Below, in pieces: positions 44,631-55,720 of a stretch of DNA of 64,000 bases (position 1 is its first letter; each line of letters starts with the position of its first letter). Made by a program: the position numbers and the translations under genes. The notes below the pieces were generated by a model. The model ran no database searches. It saw nothing but the letters and a program-made list of their open reading frames with translations, and had not been told where the DNA came from. Origin of the DNA: Pinus tabuliformis (lineage: Eukaryota > Streptophyta > Pinopsida > Pinales > Pinaceae); the NCBI GenBank assembly GCA_031772625.1, contig CM062805.1:802247592-802311591 (forward strand), read 5' to 3'.

Positions 44631-45419
44631 TTGAATTACCAAGATAGTCCCGTAGACTTCGGGGCCAGTCTCCTGAGTTTGTAAACGTGGCCGAGTTACT
44701 GAGGAAGTCTCGTAGACTTCGGGGCCAACCTCCTGAGGACGTACCGAGTCAACTTGAAGACTTGAAAGTCCTCGTAACTCCTAGAGACAGTAGAGTTGGG
44801 TCACCTGAGGAAGGAGAATCTTCTTTGATAGTACATCTTGATTTTCAACCGTTAGTAGCATAGTATAATCCATAGTCAGTATCTGTCTCTGAAATCACTG
44901 GTAGCTTTTCATCTACTAGTGATATAGGTGAAGAACCTGAAATATCCGAGCCTAAAAGTGAATTTGCTGCTACTCCGACATCGGGGTTTGTTTCTCCAAC
45001 TTCTAGTGGTCCTGGTTCACCTAGGGTAGAAAGAGTAATCACCCAAGATCTTCCTTCTGGACTTATTGCTATTGAATAACTTTCTCCGGAAGAAGAAGTA
45101 GGCATCCCTATCCCTGAAAATAAACCTGTTATTGAACTAAGGGAGCGTGAATCAATTTTTTACAGTCCACCTAGGAGTAGTTCTTGGTATCTTTCTTTGA
45201 CTAATTTTCTAGAAAACTCAGGGTTAAGTTTTTCACCACCTCGTGCTCCTTATCACCCAACACCTAGAGGTTTTTATACTCCCGTCAATATGGCAGGACA
45301 ATCATCCATGTTTACTCAATCGCCCGAATCTTTTTTGTACGACGGTCCTTCTATTCCCTCTGGGTATCAGTCTCTTTCTAGTACTTTTTCGGGAGCATCT
45401 CCTCAACCCATTGAGCAAG
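44631..45419 (+). pseudogene. Element D copy 1 gag N-terminus
   Basis: One frame with a few stops reads VAELLRKSRRLRGQPPEEVP, then SVSEITGSFSSTSDIGEEPE, SGPGSPRVERVITQDLPSGL and APYHPTPRGFYTPVNMAGQS, ending SPQPIEQ. A two-copy peptide motif (VAEL.R.SRRL.GQ.PE) is better seen in copy 2. Truncated by the duplication junction before the Gln/Pro repeats. Confidence 0.65.
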
Positions 45420-46321
45420 AAGAGAGAGAGAGAGAGAAGCGGAAGGGAAAAAGGAAGACTGACACAATAAATGGTTGTAATCACTCTTCCGTTATTAATA
45501 CAGAACTAGAATCGTGTTCCCTACTCCATGGTGTTGATAACATTGCTCATTAAGTTGTTCATTCAATACTTATTTATATGAGTAGTTTAGTTGTATGCAA
45601 ATATATGTTCATTGTGTATTCATATATTGGTTTTCAAAGTTGTATGCGGTGATTGTGTCAACCTTTCCTTTGTGCAAGAATTGATTTGGAGCCGACTTTG
45701 AGGGAGTTCCTCTTGGCTAAAAAGTTCCCAAATCTCTCTTTCTTCTAGGCCTTCCTGTTATACAACAAAATGACCTCCCCATCAACTGAGAGGGGAAAGA
45801 CATGATGACTGAAGCAAAGAACACAATTAGAGGCCCTGATTCCACACGAATGCTAGTTGTACACTAACAGACTACTTTATAAAGCTTCTTACCAAGCTTG
45901 GAGGTGCATTAGTGACCCTACTAAAGCATGTTGCTAGTTAGGGGACATCAATAGTGAAACTAAGGGAAGTTCCAAGGGTCAAAGCAACAAATTGACTCAT
46001 AAATATCTAGATATTTGTCCCTAAATTTTCTCAAGAAAAGCAAGGAAGCATCCACAATCAACCTATTTGGAGAAATTCTAATCTGAAAAAAGGAGGCAAA
46101 TGGGAAAGAGCTGAAAAACAGGGCAAGTTAATTTCTTTTTCCCTAGTGAACTCTATGAGGAACTTGGCAACCCTAACTTGATTGCTATATAAGAAATGAG
46201 AGGGTCATTGTGAAAGGGATTAGAGCATTTGAAAGGATAGCCTACTAAGCTGTTGAGAACTGTCTCATATCTGAATAAGTGAGCTAGAAGAGAGAGAGAG
46301 AGAGAAGCAGAAGGGACAAAC
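45420..46321 (+). repeat. Family E fragments between the two 5.63-kb copies
   Basis: A (GA)n run at 45420-45437 and about 290 bases of E LTR end (to about 45724) match 46284 onwards. From about 45770 comes an E 3' tail and an LTR start like 38843 onwards, with TATA box TATATAA at 46186-46192. So E LTR pieces flank both sides of D copy 1. Confidence 0.65.
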
Positions 46322-46793
46322 GAAGACTGACACAATAAATGGTTGTAATCACTCTTTTGTTATTAATACAGAACTAGAATCATGTTCCCTACTCCATGGT
46401 GTTGATAACATTGCTCATTAAGTTGTTCATTCAATAATTGTTTATATGAGTAGTTTAGTTTTATGCAATTATATGTTCATTGTGTATTCATATATTGGTT
46501 TTCAAAGTTGTATTCGGTGATTGTGTCTACCTTTCCTTTGTGCAGGAATTGATTTGGAGCCGGCTTTGACGGAGTTCCTCTTGGCTACATTGTGATCTCC
46601 AAACAAATCTACAAGGAGACTTGAGGTAATTCTCTTTCCATACTTTGTTAATTTATATTTGTCTATCAACATGTGTATAACTTGGTAGCATCTGCAGATA
46701 ATCTTACAGTTTGTCGAAGGTCCCGGGAAGGCCTTTGAGGGTAGTTTTCATTCTCCATACACCGTGCATTTTACCCCATATCAGAATTGGCGA
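45903..46793 (+). repeat. Family E LTR, simpler copy
   Basis: About 890 bases, ending CCCATATCA. It has one cassette only (46546-46625, 80 nt, TGTGCAG before and GTAATTCT after) against two in the copy at 38843-40249. The start is approximate. Confidence 0.6.
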
Positions 46794-46797
46794 CTCC

Positions 46798-46816
46798 GTT
46801 GGGGACTATACATCTA
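46798..46816 (+). promoter_or_regulatory. Family E primer-binding site, second copy
   Basis: TGGCGACTCCGTTGGGGAC, one base closer to the tRNA-Arg complement than the first copy, four bases after an LTR end CCCATATCA. Confidence 0.75.
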
Positions 46817-48142
46817 GTTCCTGATTTACCTAGACTCTTCTAGGTTCTCTCCTCCTTCTAAGAGCTCCCTATTCTTCAGCAATCCTTTTCTGACCCACCA
46901 AATATCTTGTTGCATCTTTCTTGTATACATTCATCTCAGAAACTGATCTTGGAAACCCTCTTTTTGATAGATTTCCCACACTAACGTAGTTTATTAGGCT
47001 ACACAGAGCTTTATAAAGCATTGTTCTTGTTCAAAGGGAGCGTTAGTGGGCCTATTAACTCTTTGTAGCCACTGTTACATAGCGTTAGTCTCCCATTACC
47101 TTGATTTTCAGCAGTGCTTGTGGACCAAAAGGGATAGGAAATCTTCTCATGGGATGAAATAAGATCTGTAACTGTACTATGTCAGCAAAATTGGGGTCCT
47201 AGAAATTTATTTTTAGGAAAAAAGTTTTGGTTTTTCTCTCTTAAAAACATTTTTATGAAAGAAAGACTGACAATTTGTATTCATCATTCTATTTAACTAG
47301 TTATAAGTCGCTTCATTTTGGTTTCAAGTAGTTTTTAGGAAACATTGGAAAATAATCTTTTGGTTATGCATGCGTTGAAAGACTATAGATGCATGGAAGA
47401 AACTATGAATATGTGAAAAATATGAATATGTAGAATACATCTTGTTTGCATCAAATTGAAAAAAGAATTCAAAGCATTGTTTTTGCATGAATTATCAAGT
47501 CAAAAGTCTCACCATATTTCATATGTCAAATCCCCTACCGAAGACAATAATCAAGTACACATAAAATTTACATAAAAATCAATCAGTAACTCTTTTGAGC
47601 AAACAAACATTAGCTAGGCTAGGATCTTGGGATAAGCATGTGAGTGAACTGCCCAAGGTCGAAAACCAAACTAGTGTAATTAACGAGTGAAAAAATCCTT
47701 CTGCACTCATACTACCAGGACCACTCCAGTAAAAGCATAATGAAATACGAGACAACATAAGACTGTAAGCGAAGATATCTTTCCTTCTCTTACAAGTCCT
47801 TTGGGTATTCTATGTATTGGGGGTCCCTTCGGGGATTTCGGAACTGAGTCAAGGACTCAAGTATCCTGTGCACACAGCGTGCTGTCTACGACTATGTCCC
47901 CCCGATGGTTTCTATGATCTGACGTATCTCTAGTGGCCATACTTATAGGGAACTACACAAGGTGACTGGGACAGGATGTCCTGGTACCTAACACAGATGG
48001 ATCTACTCTATATTCAGTTTTTGGGAGGGTGCTCGTCTTCACGAGAGTACATGGCCCCTCAATCTGAGGTTTGAGTGAAGCTCTAGAGTAACCGTAACCA
48101 TACATTTGGCCATCCTTCCTTATTATTCATTAAGATACTAGG

Positions 48143-49196
48143 TGTTACACAAAAATATCATCACCATGATTATTTGTAGTCAGTATGGGTCTATCATCAC
48201 TTGTACAGTCCTCCTAAGCAAGTCTCAAACCTTAGCTCTTCAAATAGCGCTTTGGAAATGAGAGAAAGACATTAAAAATCAATGTAACTCTGGTTCCGCA
48301 CTTTCTCTCATGGTCACCTGTGGTCCCGCACCTTCTGTGTACAAAAACTGCGGACCTGCTCGCTCTGTCTGTAACGGTGTAGGTGCGGACCCCTATGAAA
48401 GTCAAAAGGCACAAGTTTTATCTTAAAAAACTCACTTTGGGTTAATTCTAGAGGTTTCTAGAAGGAATTTTGACGTGGATTGTTTGCTCTAAGGTGGTTC
48501 ATGCATCCCAAAAGAGAAGGAGCTAATCCCTTGACGAGAGGAGCTATCCCTTTGAAGGAGGGCTTTATCCCTTTGAAGGAGGACCTAGTAACCTCCCTCC
48601 ACTGCACTATAAATACAGGTATTGGGCTGGTTGCTGGAGAGGTTAGAAGCTGAAAATTTTTGAGGGTAAATGCTGGTGAAGTCAAGACTTCCTAGTTGAG
48701 CTTAAGAGGAGAGATCACACATCTTTTTGGCTTCATCGGGGAGTGAGTGAAACTTGTCAAAGTAGAGGAGACTTCTTGCTAGACCCTGGGAGGAGCTTGT
48801 ACAACGTCAAGGCAAAGGTTGTAAAGTTCTTCTTCTTTTGAATTAATACAATCAAACTCATTTTTCTCAACAAGTATCTTATGTTATTTGTTTCATGGAC
48901 TCCTTGACTTTCATGTTAAATATGTTTTATGCAATTGGATTTTCATGTGCTATTTAATTTGTTTTCCTTGTTTGTGTTTGCAGATTCGCGAAAAGGAGCT
49001 CATTTGGATCGAAGGAGCGAGGGCATCCACAAGCTTGCATTGGACCTAAGGTACGCCCTAAAAACACTTGTTTGATATTGTTTATCAAAGCATATTTAGA
49101 GAATGATAGTGTCTGGTTGGTTTGCTTGTCATTAGGTCTTCTTTCGATTCTAGGAAGGTCTATCTTGTTCGCAAGATCGACTTATTCCGTGTGACA
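48143..49196 (+). repeat. Element D LTR, copy 2 (1054 bp)
   Basis: Same length as copy 1. TATA box 48607-48615; exon-like cassette 48984-49050 (67 nt). Word island 48291-48390 with TCCGCAC, CCCGCACC, TGCGGAC (48349-48355) and GTGCGGAC (48383-48390). The primer site TGGCAACTCCGTTGGGGAC follows at 49200-49218. Confidence 0.88.
48291..48390. repeat. Word island in element D LTR copy 2 (CCGCAC/TGCGGAC)
   Basis: Sites at 48295, 48325, 48349 and 48383. The order and spacing of flanks (TTTCTCTY, ACCTGTG, GCTCTGTCT, AAAGGCRCAAG) match the island in C. In D copy 1 the same sites read TGCAGAC and TGTGGAC, that is, CpG lost. Confidence 0.85.
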
Positions 49197-49218
49197 AAAT
49201 GGCAACTCCGTTGGGGAC

Positions 49219-51138
49219 TTGATTGTTTTCCTTGTTTTTACTTTGACCTGAGAAACTCTATTTTTGTTTCTGTTTTTGGCTTGTTGTGTGTAAAATTGGG
49301 TAGAGTTTGTAGATCCAGGGTAATTTTTTGTTTTTCATAGCTTTGGGAGAGGACCGCACCCTAGCCGTTTGACATAGTGCATACCTACCCGCGGCTTGGC
49401 TTTTAGCACAGAGCGGGACCGCACCTGTGCCAACTGTGGGCCTGCGGACCCTGTCAAAAATTTTGAAAACCCTAAGATTTCCTCTGTTAGTCAGCTTAGT
49501 TTGTGTTTAGAAATTGTTATCCACTGCCCAGACCTGCATATAACTTGTCAGAAGCTTTCCTTGGATTGATTTCGTTAGTGTTAGGGTTTTAGGTGAAATT
49601 CCTAGTAGTTTTGCTTGTTGGGTTAGTTTTTCATTGTGGTTGTGTAGTGGCTTTGAGCTTAGAACCTGTAGGGACTTCAAATCACCTTAGTGTCTACCAG
49701 CCTTCTTGTGAGTCTGACCATTGATGAAATCTCCCCTTGTTTGAGGAATCCGCTTTGAGTTTTCTCTTTACAAAACTTCGAAAAGCTTGTGTTTGAGAGT
49801 TTGGATTTTCATTTTCAAAAAGAAAACAAAATTGGTTGTTCTTGACTTATTTGTGATTCTGAATAAATTGGTCCTTAGCTTACATCTAGCTAAGTAAAAC
49901 ATCCTTAAAAAAGACTTTTAGTAGGCTTTGACTTCAAATAGGTTTTTATAGTTTGTAGATCTCAAAGTTAGTCATTTTCATAGTTTTGAGTGTTTTATTA
50001 AAAAATATAAAAATCTCTTTTGGAAAAAGTTTGTTTTGTAGTGTTTGAGTGCTTTGAAACGAAAAGGGAATTTTTGTGAAATAACTTGTTGTCTCATTTT
50101 GAGTGCTTTGGAATGGAAAAAGCTCTTCTTTTAATTTGTTTAATTGAGAAAGATTTGTGTTTACAAAGTATTTGCATTCTCAAACTCTTTCTTAGTTTAG
50201 AAGTTCATCGAAGAGAAAAAGATTGTTTAGATCATCTTAGGTGCATTTTTAGTGATTTTGAGTCAAGTCTTCATACCACGAGTTTCATCTCCGCACCTTT
50301 GGACTTAAACAAAAACCACTAAAATTAACGCTTAAAGTAAAATTCACCTAGTAACATTTTTATTTCTAGGGCTTTGATACACCAACTTAGCTTAGGCTAG
50401 TGTCTTGGAGTAGGAGAGTAATTAACTCTCTAAGACAGTAAAAACAAACAAGTAGTTGTATCTTGTGGTAGGGTAGAAATCCAATTGTTGCATTTATGCT
50501 CTGGGAAAGCTCCTCTTAAAGGAGAAGCACAAGATCGTGTCCGAACCAGTGTGGGAATCAATCCTTCCTCATTGGGAACGACGTTAGATATTCACGTATT
50601 AAAAATGGTAAACCTCGGATTAACCATTGTCGAGGAGCCTGGGGTCACTTGTTGGTAAACCTTGGATTATGTCATGGAGCCTTCAAGGGGATTGAGCTTG
50701 CTACTTTGCCCTTGCGTGCGTATTGGATCGTAGACTGTTCCCCCAGGTTTATTTGTATCAGTTGGTAACCTTAGTGGCCATATTCTTTAGGACTCTTCCT
50801 GAGGTGACAGTGGTGGGAAGATCCCACTATACCTGGAGCAGACGTCAGCTAGACTCACTTGGATTTTCTGGGGGGTTCTCTTCACTCGAGACGGTTAAGT
50901 GGAGGAACTTCTACCATTCTATTCATTAAGCAGGTTGTCAGGGTAACTGTTCCAACTGCCATTTCTGTATTGAACTCTGTGATGTTGGATTTCATCACCA
51001 ACTAGTGTTTTTGGTACGAAAAGTTACTGTTTGTGTGTGTTTGATCTCCTAGATTCTTTAGGCGTGTGATTCAAATTTGTTTGGTTCTTTAGAGACTTTA
51101 GGTGCTTTTCATTGAGATTTTACTTTGTTTGCGTGTGA
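49219..51138. other. Element D copy 2 leader
   Basis: Non-coding. CpG words at 49351-49360 and 49416-49425 (GGACCGCACC) and 49443-49449 (TGCGGAC) repeat the word found in the D LTR. No gene. Confidence 0.6.
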
Positions 51139-52427
51139 AGTAGTTAAAAGTTTTCAACTGTGGCTGAATTACCAAGACAGTCCCGTAGACTTTGGGGCCA
51201 GTCTCCTGAGTTTGTAAGCGTGGCTGAGTTACTGAGGAAGTCACGTAGACTTCGGGGCCAACCTCCTGAGGAAGTACCGAGCCAACTTGAAGGCTTGAAA
51301 GTCCTCGTAACTCCTAGAGATAGTAGAGTTGGGTCACCTGAGGAAGGAGAATCTTCTTTGATAGTACATCTTGATTTTCAACCGTTAGTAGCATAGTATA
51401 ATCCACAGTCAGTGTCTGTCTCTGAAATCACTGGTAGCTTTTCATCTACTAGTGATATAGGTGAAGAACCCAAAATATCCGAGCCTGAAAGTGAATTTGC
51501 TGCTACTCCGACATCGGGGTTTGTTTCTCCAACTTCTAGTGGTCCTGGTTCACCTAGGGTAGAAAGAGTAATCACCCAAGATCTTCCTTCTGGACTTATT
51601 ACTATTAAAGAACTTGCTCCGGAAGAAGAAGTAGGCATCCCTATCCCTGAAAATCAACCTGTTATTGAACTAAGGGAGCGTGAATCAATTTTTTACAGTC
51701 CACCTAGGAGTAGTTCTTGGTATCTTTCTTTGACTAATTTTCTAGAAAACGCAGAGTTAAGTTTTTCACCACCTCGTGCTCCTTATCACCCAACACCTAG
51801 AGGTTTTTATACTCCCTTCAATATGGCAGGACAGTCATCCATGTTTACTCAATCGCTCGAATCTTTTTTGTACGACGGTCCTTCTGTTCCCTCTGGGTAT
51901 TAGTCACTTTCTGGTACTTTTTCGGGAGCATCTCCTCAACCCATTGAGCAAGGGTTATTAACTAGAAACATTGGTACTAAGCCGTTGAGCGTAGAAGACA
52001 TTCTTATGATGTCAGGTTCTATTCCCAATCCTCAACCTCAAGGTGGCCAGTTATCGCCTGGGGGGCAGCCTCAATTAACGCCTGGGGGGCAACCTCAAGG
52101 TACACAATTTGCATTTGGGCGGCAACCTCAAGGATAGTACATACCTATAGGACAGTACGTTCCTCAAGGTCAACCCCAGACTCAATATGTACCCCAAGGT
52201 CAACCCCAGTATCAATTTATACCTCAAGGCCAACCCCAGTATCAGTATGTGCCTCAAGGGTATCAACCCCAAGGTCAGTACTCAAACCAAGGTTTCCAAC
52301 CACCCCAAGGTCAAACGTATGTTCAAGGAATGGGAAATGTACCTTTCAATTATCAATCCTACCCTCAACCTGGTTATGGTCCTCAGTATTCTCAACCTGT
52401 TATGGGTCAGTACCCCGGAATGAATAT
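51139..52427 (+). pseudogene. Element D copy 2 gag N-terminal half, cut by element C
   Basis: Reads VAELPRQSRRLWGQSPE and VAELLRKSRRLRGQPPEEVP (a two-copy motif), a Ser/Pro-rich stretch, and from about 52030 Gln/Pro repeats (VPQGQPQYQF type). It ends GQYPGMNIV at 52427, where the LTR of element C begins. C's own gag has the same GQYHGMNIV followed by WDPSQIQQ, which shows where D was broken. TAG stops at 51394, 51901 and 52136; the second is CAG in copy 1. Confidence 0.78.
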
Positions 52428-53479
52428 TGTCATGCGGAAAGAGTCAATTTTGCGGACAAAACCGACCTCCCTAGAAGCTAAGGCTTTCTAGTGACAAACA
52501 AGACAATTAAACACTATCTTTCCCTAAATATGCATTTAGAATACAAGTAGTCAGGTGTTTAAAACATACCTTTAGTCCCACGCTGTTTGTAGCAGTCCAG
52601 CCTCTCCGATCCGGATGAGCTCCTCCTTCTCTTCGAAACCTGCATTCACTAACAAGCAAATGATTACATAGCACCTGAATAACTCATAAAATAAAACATA
52701 TTCATCATAAAGACCAAGGAGTATATGAAACAAATTATATATAACAACTTGTTGAGAAAAATGAGCTTAATTGTATTAAGTGGAAACAAAAGAAACCATT
52801 ACAACCAGTGCCTTGGTGTTGTGCAGGTCCCTCCCAGGGTCCAGCAAGAGTTCTCCTTTACTTTGATCAGCTCACCCACTTCCAAATGAAGCTAAGAAAG
52901 GATGGGAATCTCTCCTCTCAAGCTCTATAAGGGAGTCCTAATTTCAGCAGCATCTACCCTTAGGAATGTTCAGCTTTCAACCTCTCCTCCCTCTGGCCCA
53001 ATGCCTGTATTTATAGTGCTTTGGAGGAAGTTAATCAGGTCCACCATGAATGAGATAAGCCCCCCTTTCAATGGGATAGCTCCCCTCTTCATGGGATAAG
53101 TTCCTCTTTCATTGGGATGCATGAACCATCTGGAGGCGCTCAATCCACGTCAAACCATCTTCTAGAATGCTCTAGAAATGACCACAAGTAACTTTTTTGA
53201 AGTGAAACTTGCGCCTTTTGACCTTTACAGGAGTACGCACCCACCCCTTTATAGACAGAGCGTACAAGTACGCAGGTTTTATGAACTGGAGGTGCGTACA
53301 CACAGGTAAGGCTAAGAGAAACTGCGTAACCAGAGTTAATTGACTTTTTAAGGACTTTCTCTCTTTCTTGGAGTTTGACATGAGCAGCAGAGGTGTAAGA
53401 CTTGCCAAGGAGGACAGTATGGCTATTGACAGAGCCATAATGACTGCAAATAGTCATGGTGACAAATTTTAGTGTAACA
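52428..53479 (-). repeat. Element C 3' LTR (1052 bp)
   Basis: On the minus strand TGTTACACTAAAATTTGTC at 53479 to CATGACA at 52428. TATA box at 53016-53008, GGTTGTAATGG at about 52807, exon-like cassette 52639-52570 (70 nt; GAATGCAG before, GTATG after). Word island at 53233-53330 (GTACGCA/TGCGTAC). It is alignable along most of its length with the D LTRs. Confidence 0.88.
53233..53330. repeat. Word island in element C LTR (GTACGCA/TGCGTAC)
   Basis: GTACGCAC (53233-53240), GTACGCA (53268-53274), GTGCGTAC (53292-53299) and TGCGTAAC (53323-53330). Aligns site by site with the D LTR island 48291-48390, where the word is GTCCGCA/TGCGGAC. Confidence 0.85.
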
Positions 53480-53495
53480 GATTGCCCCCTAAAGT
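53480..53495 (-). promoter_or_regulatory. Element C polypurine tract
   Basis: Minus strand CACTTTAGGGGGCAATC just before the LTR start; element A has CTTTAGAGGGCATA at the same place. Confidence 0.75.
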
Positions 53496-55486
53496 GCAAA
53501 GCCTGTAGTAGATTAGGGTTTCATATCATCTAGGAAGGGTGAAGTACTTTGTCATTTCAAGGATTATCTTGTGGAGAGCCCGGTTGGAACCTGCAAGTAT
53601 TCAACACAAAATACATGTATGAGATCATATCATCGCTGAGGTAGGCATTCCCATACTCAGATCAAAAAATTTAACTAACAAACTAACTACTGCTCTGATA
53701 CAGGAATGATTTCACAGTACATCATAATCATAGACTTATGTAGACACAGTATGGATGCAGACATCTGTTTATAGTTAGTCTACTATACAATGAATACAAA
53801 ACTCCTCGCAGCCTGGATGGTGGAAACTAGATCCAGGGTCTTCATTTCTACTTCCCGAAATAGTACGATTCTATCCATGCGAATAAATGAGTTGATGTCG
53901 AGCATGGTAGAAACCACTTGATTACCAGTCAATGATGTAAACTGTTAACAAGTGTGAGAGAGACCACCAATGATGTCAATGGTTCTCAAAGTACCCAGTA
54001 CAATCCATGAGATGTGAATGAATGCGCTGATGTCGAACATGTCATGGAATCCTTTGATCGAAAGTCAATGATGTAAAATGTCGTCGAAGGAGAGAAATCT
54101 GCCATTGATGCATGCAGATTTCGAGGTACTGACGATTTCTAGATCATCTTTCTAGATAATGTGCTGATGTCGATAGAAAGCGATCCGTCGTAGGAAAGCC
54201 CACAACATGAAATCATAAATCAAGTTGAAGAAATGTAGTTGTAAGGACTGACTCAGGGTTGGTCAAGATGGATGACAGATATTTTGCAGATGAATGGTTT
54301 ATTTACAACAACCTCTTGAACACATAACAACACGACAGATGGCTTGGTGACATTTGACCCAAAGTTAATACCCGACTGAAGACTTTCAATGTGGTTCAAT
54401 CAACTACGAGGCAAAGGATTTCCCAACCCAGGTGAATGAAAAGTGTCATGTTCAAGAGTGGTGATAAGGTTTCTTCTGAGACAAAGGATAACAAATAGGC
54501 TCATTTTTCTCTCTTTTCCCCCACCATTTCTGGCAAGTACCTCTTTATTTTTTTACAAGCTTGAGGAGGATAACATATGCTTGATTATAAGCTCATCCTT
54601 CGGATGAGTCCAACATAGTTTAGATTTGAACCCTAAGAAGGAGTGGTTCATTCCTGTTTGTAATCGAACAGGTCCTTTACTGTGAAATTTTAACGAGTCC
54701 AGTATAGGAGAAACTCGGCGTTTTTCAATTTTAGAGAGTCTGAAAAAAATTAAGAAGATTCCAGGGTTGAACTTTTTCGTAAATTTGTGTCTCCCAAGCC
54801 CGAAAAAGTATAAAATAATACTTGAGAGAACCGCTTGATCTTTTACGACCAAGGAGTGCTTTCATAGTTAGTGTCTTTGACCTAAAAAGTAGAAAGCGAT
54901 CAAGGACACGTCGTTTTATTTCCAGTATCGAATTTGAAACGACAAAAATTCGACAATCTTTTCCTGTTTTTACGGTTAGAAAAAGGGCTATAAGGGGACC
55001 GTCTTTTGATTCCGTTTTAACGAGTGTAAAAGAAACGCTCGGCAATATTTTCATGTTTTAGGAGTCAGAAAAAGGCTTAAAAGATGACTCTGATGTTTTT
55101 GTTTGTGAAAAATGACAATTTTCCCTGAAAATCCTTTATCCTGCACAAAAACCAACACATTACTCATACCTATTTAAAGATAGGTAAAAATACTTTGAAA
55201 AATACCTTTTCACGGTGGAAAATAAACAAATTTCATTTATTTACTCAAAAAACCTATAAAAAGGGCTTTTACCATTTCATTTTTACCATTTTACTGTTAA
55301 GGAGAGAAAAAGGGCTTTTGGCAAGAAACTTCCCGTGGATATTGCGGAGAATCCGACCGTCGAAATCGAACGTCGTCTCATCAGGTATTCTACAACATCC
55401 TCCTCTTCATTTCCATCCGTTTAGAATTTGTTTTTAGGCTCTAGTTTCATTTTTTGGAGGCTTTGGGGTTTCAAGGTCTGCTTTTC
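53496..55486. other. Element C 3' non-coding region
   Basis: No gene. About 53890-54070 aligns (complement) with element A 33570-33790 and has the same repeated unit. 54600-55100 has several similar CGTTTTNAYGAGTC stretches also shared with A (32570-32900). Confidence 0.55.
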
Positions 55487-55618
55487 GGGGTACGCAGGTG
55501 CTCCACTGGTGACCTGCGTACCCCGACATTTTTTTAGTTGGGAAAATGTCGGGCGTACGCAGCTTGCCTTAAGAGAACCTGCGTACATACGCTCTGTCTC
55601 TAAAGGCGGGCTGCGTAC
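55487..55618. repeat. Word island with tandem stem-loops, TGCGTAC type
   Basis: GTACGCA or TGCGTAC occurs five times (55490, 55515, 55555, 55580, 55612). Two hairpins stand side by side: 13-base arms GGGGTACGCAGGT (55487-55499) and 55512-55524, then 11-base arms CCCGACATTTT (55522-55532) and 55543-55553. It lies about 100 bases before the antisense gene's ATG. The same word fills the island in this element's LTR. Confidence 0.88.
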
Positions 55619-55720
55619 ACCGCGGAGAGGATTTTCAAACCCCCATTTCTCCAAAATGAACCAAATTTTTTTAATTTTATGGATTCTAACAGATGTTTTA
55701 TAATGTGTAGATTGCCCACC

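Larger units (their letters stand above)
39787..45419. repeat. 5.63-kb direct duplication, copy 1
   Basis: Matches 46322-51952 base for base apart from scattered changes, at a constant offset of about 6.53 kb. It includes the end of an E LTR, E leader, whole D LTR, D leader and the start of D gag. It stops abruptly at GAGCAAG (45419), where a GA-rich run and E LTR sequence take over. Confidence 0.92.
46322..51952. repeat. 5.63-kb direct duplication, copy 2
   Basis: Partner of 39787-45419. Here D gag continues past the point where copy 1 breaks off, so this copy preserves the original junction and copy 1 is the truncated product. Confidence 0.92.
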
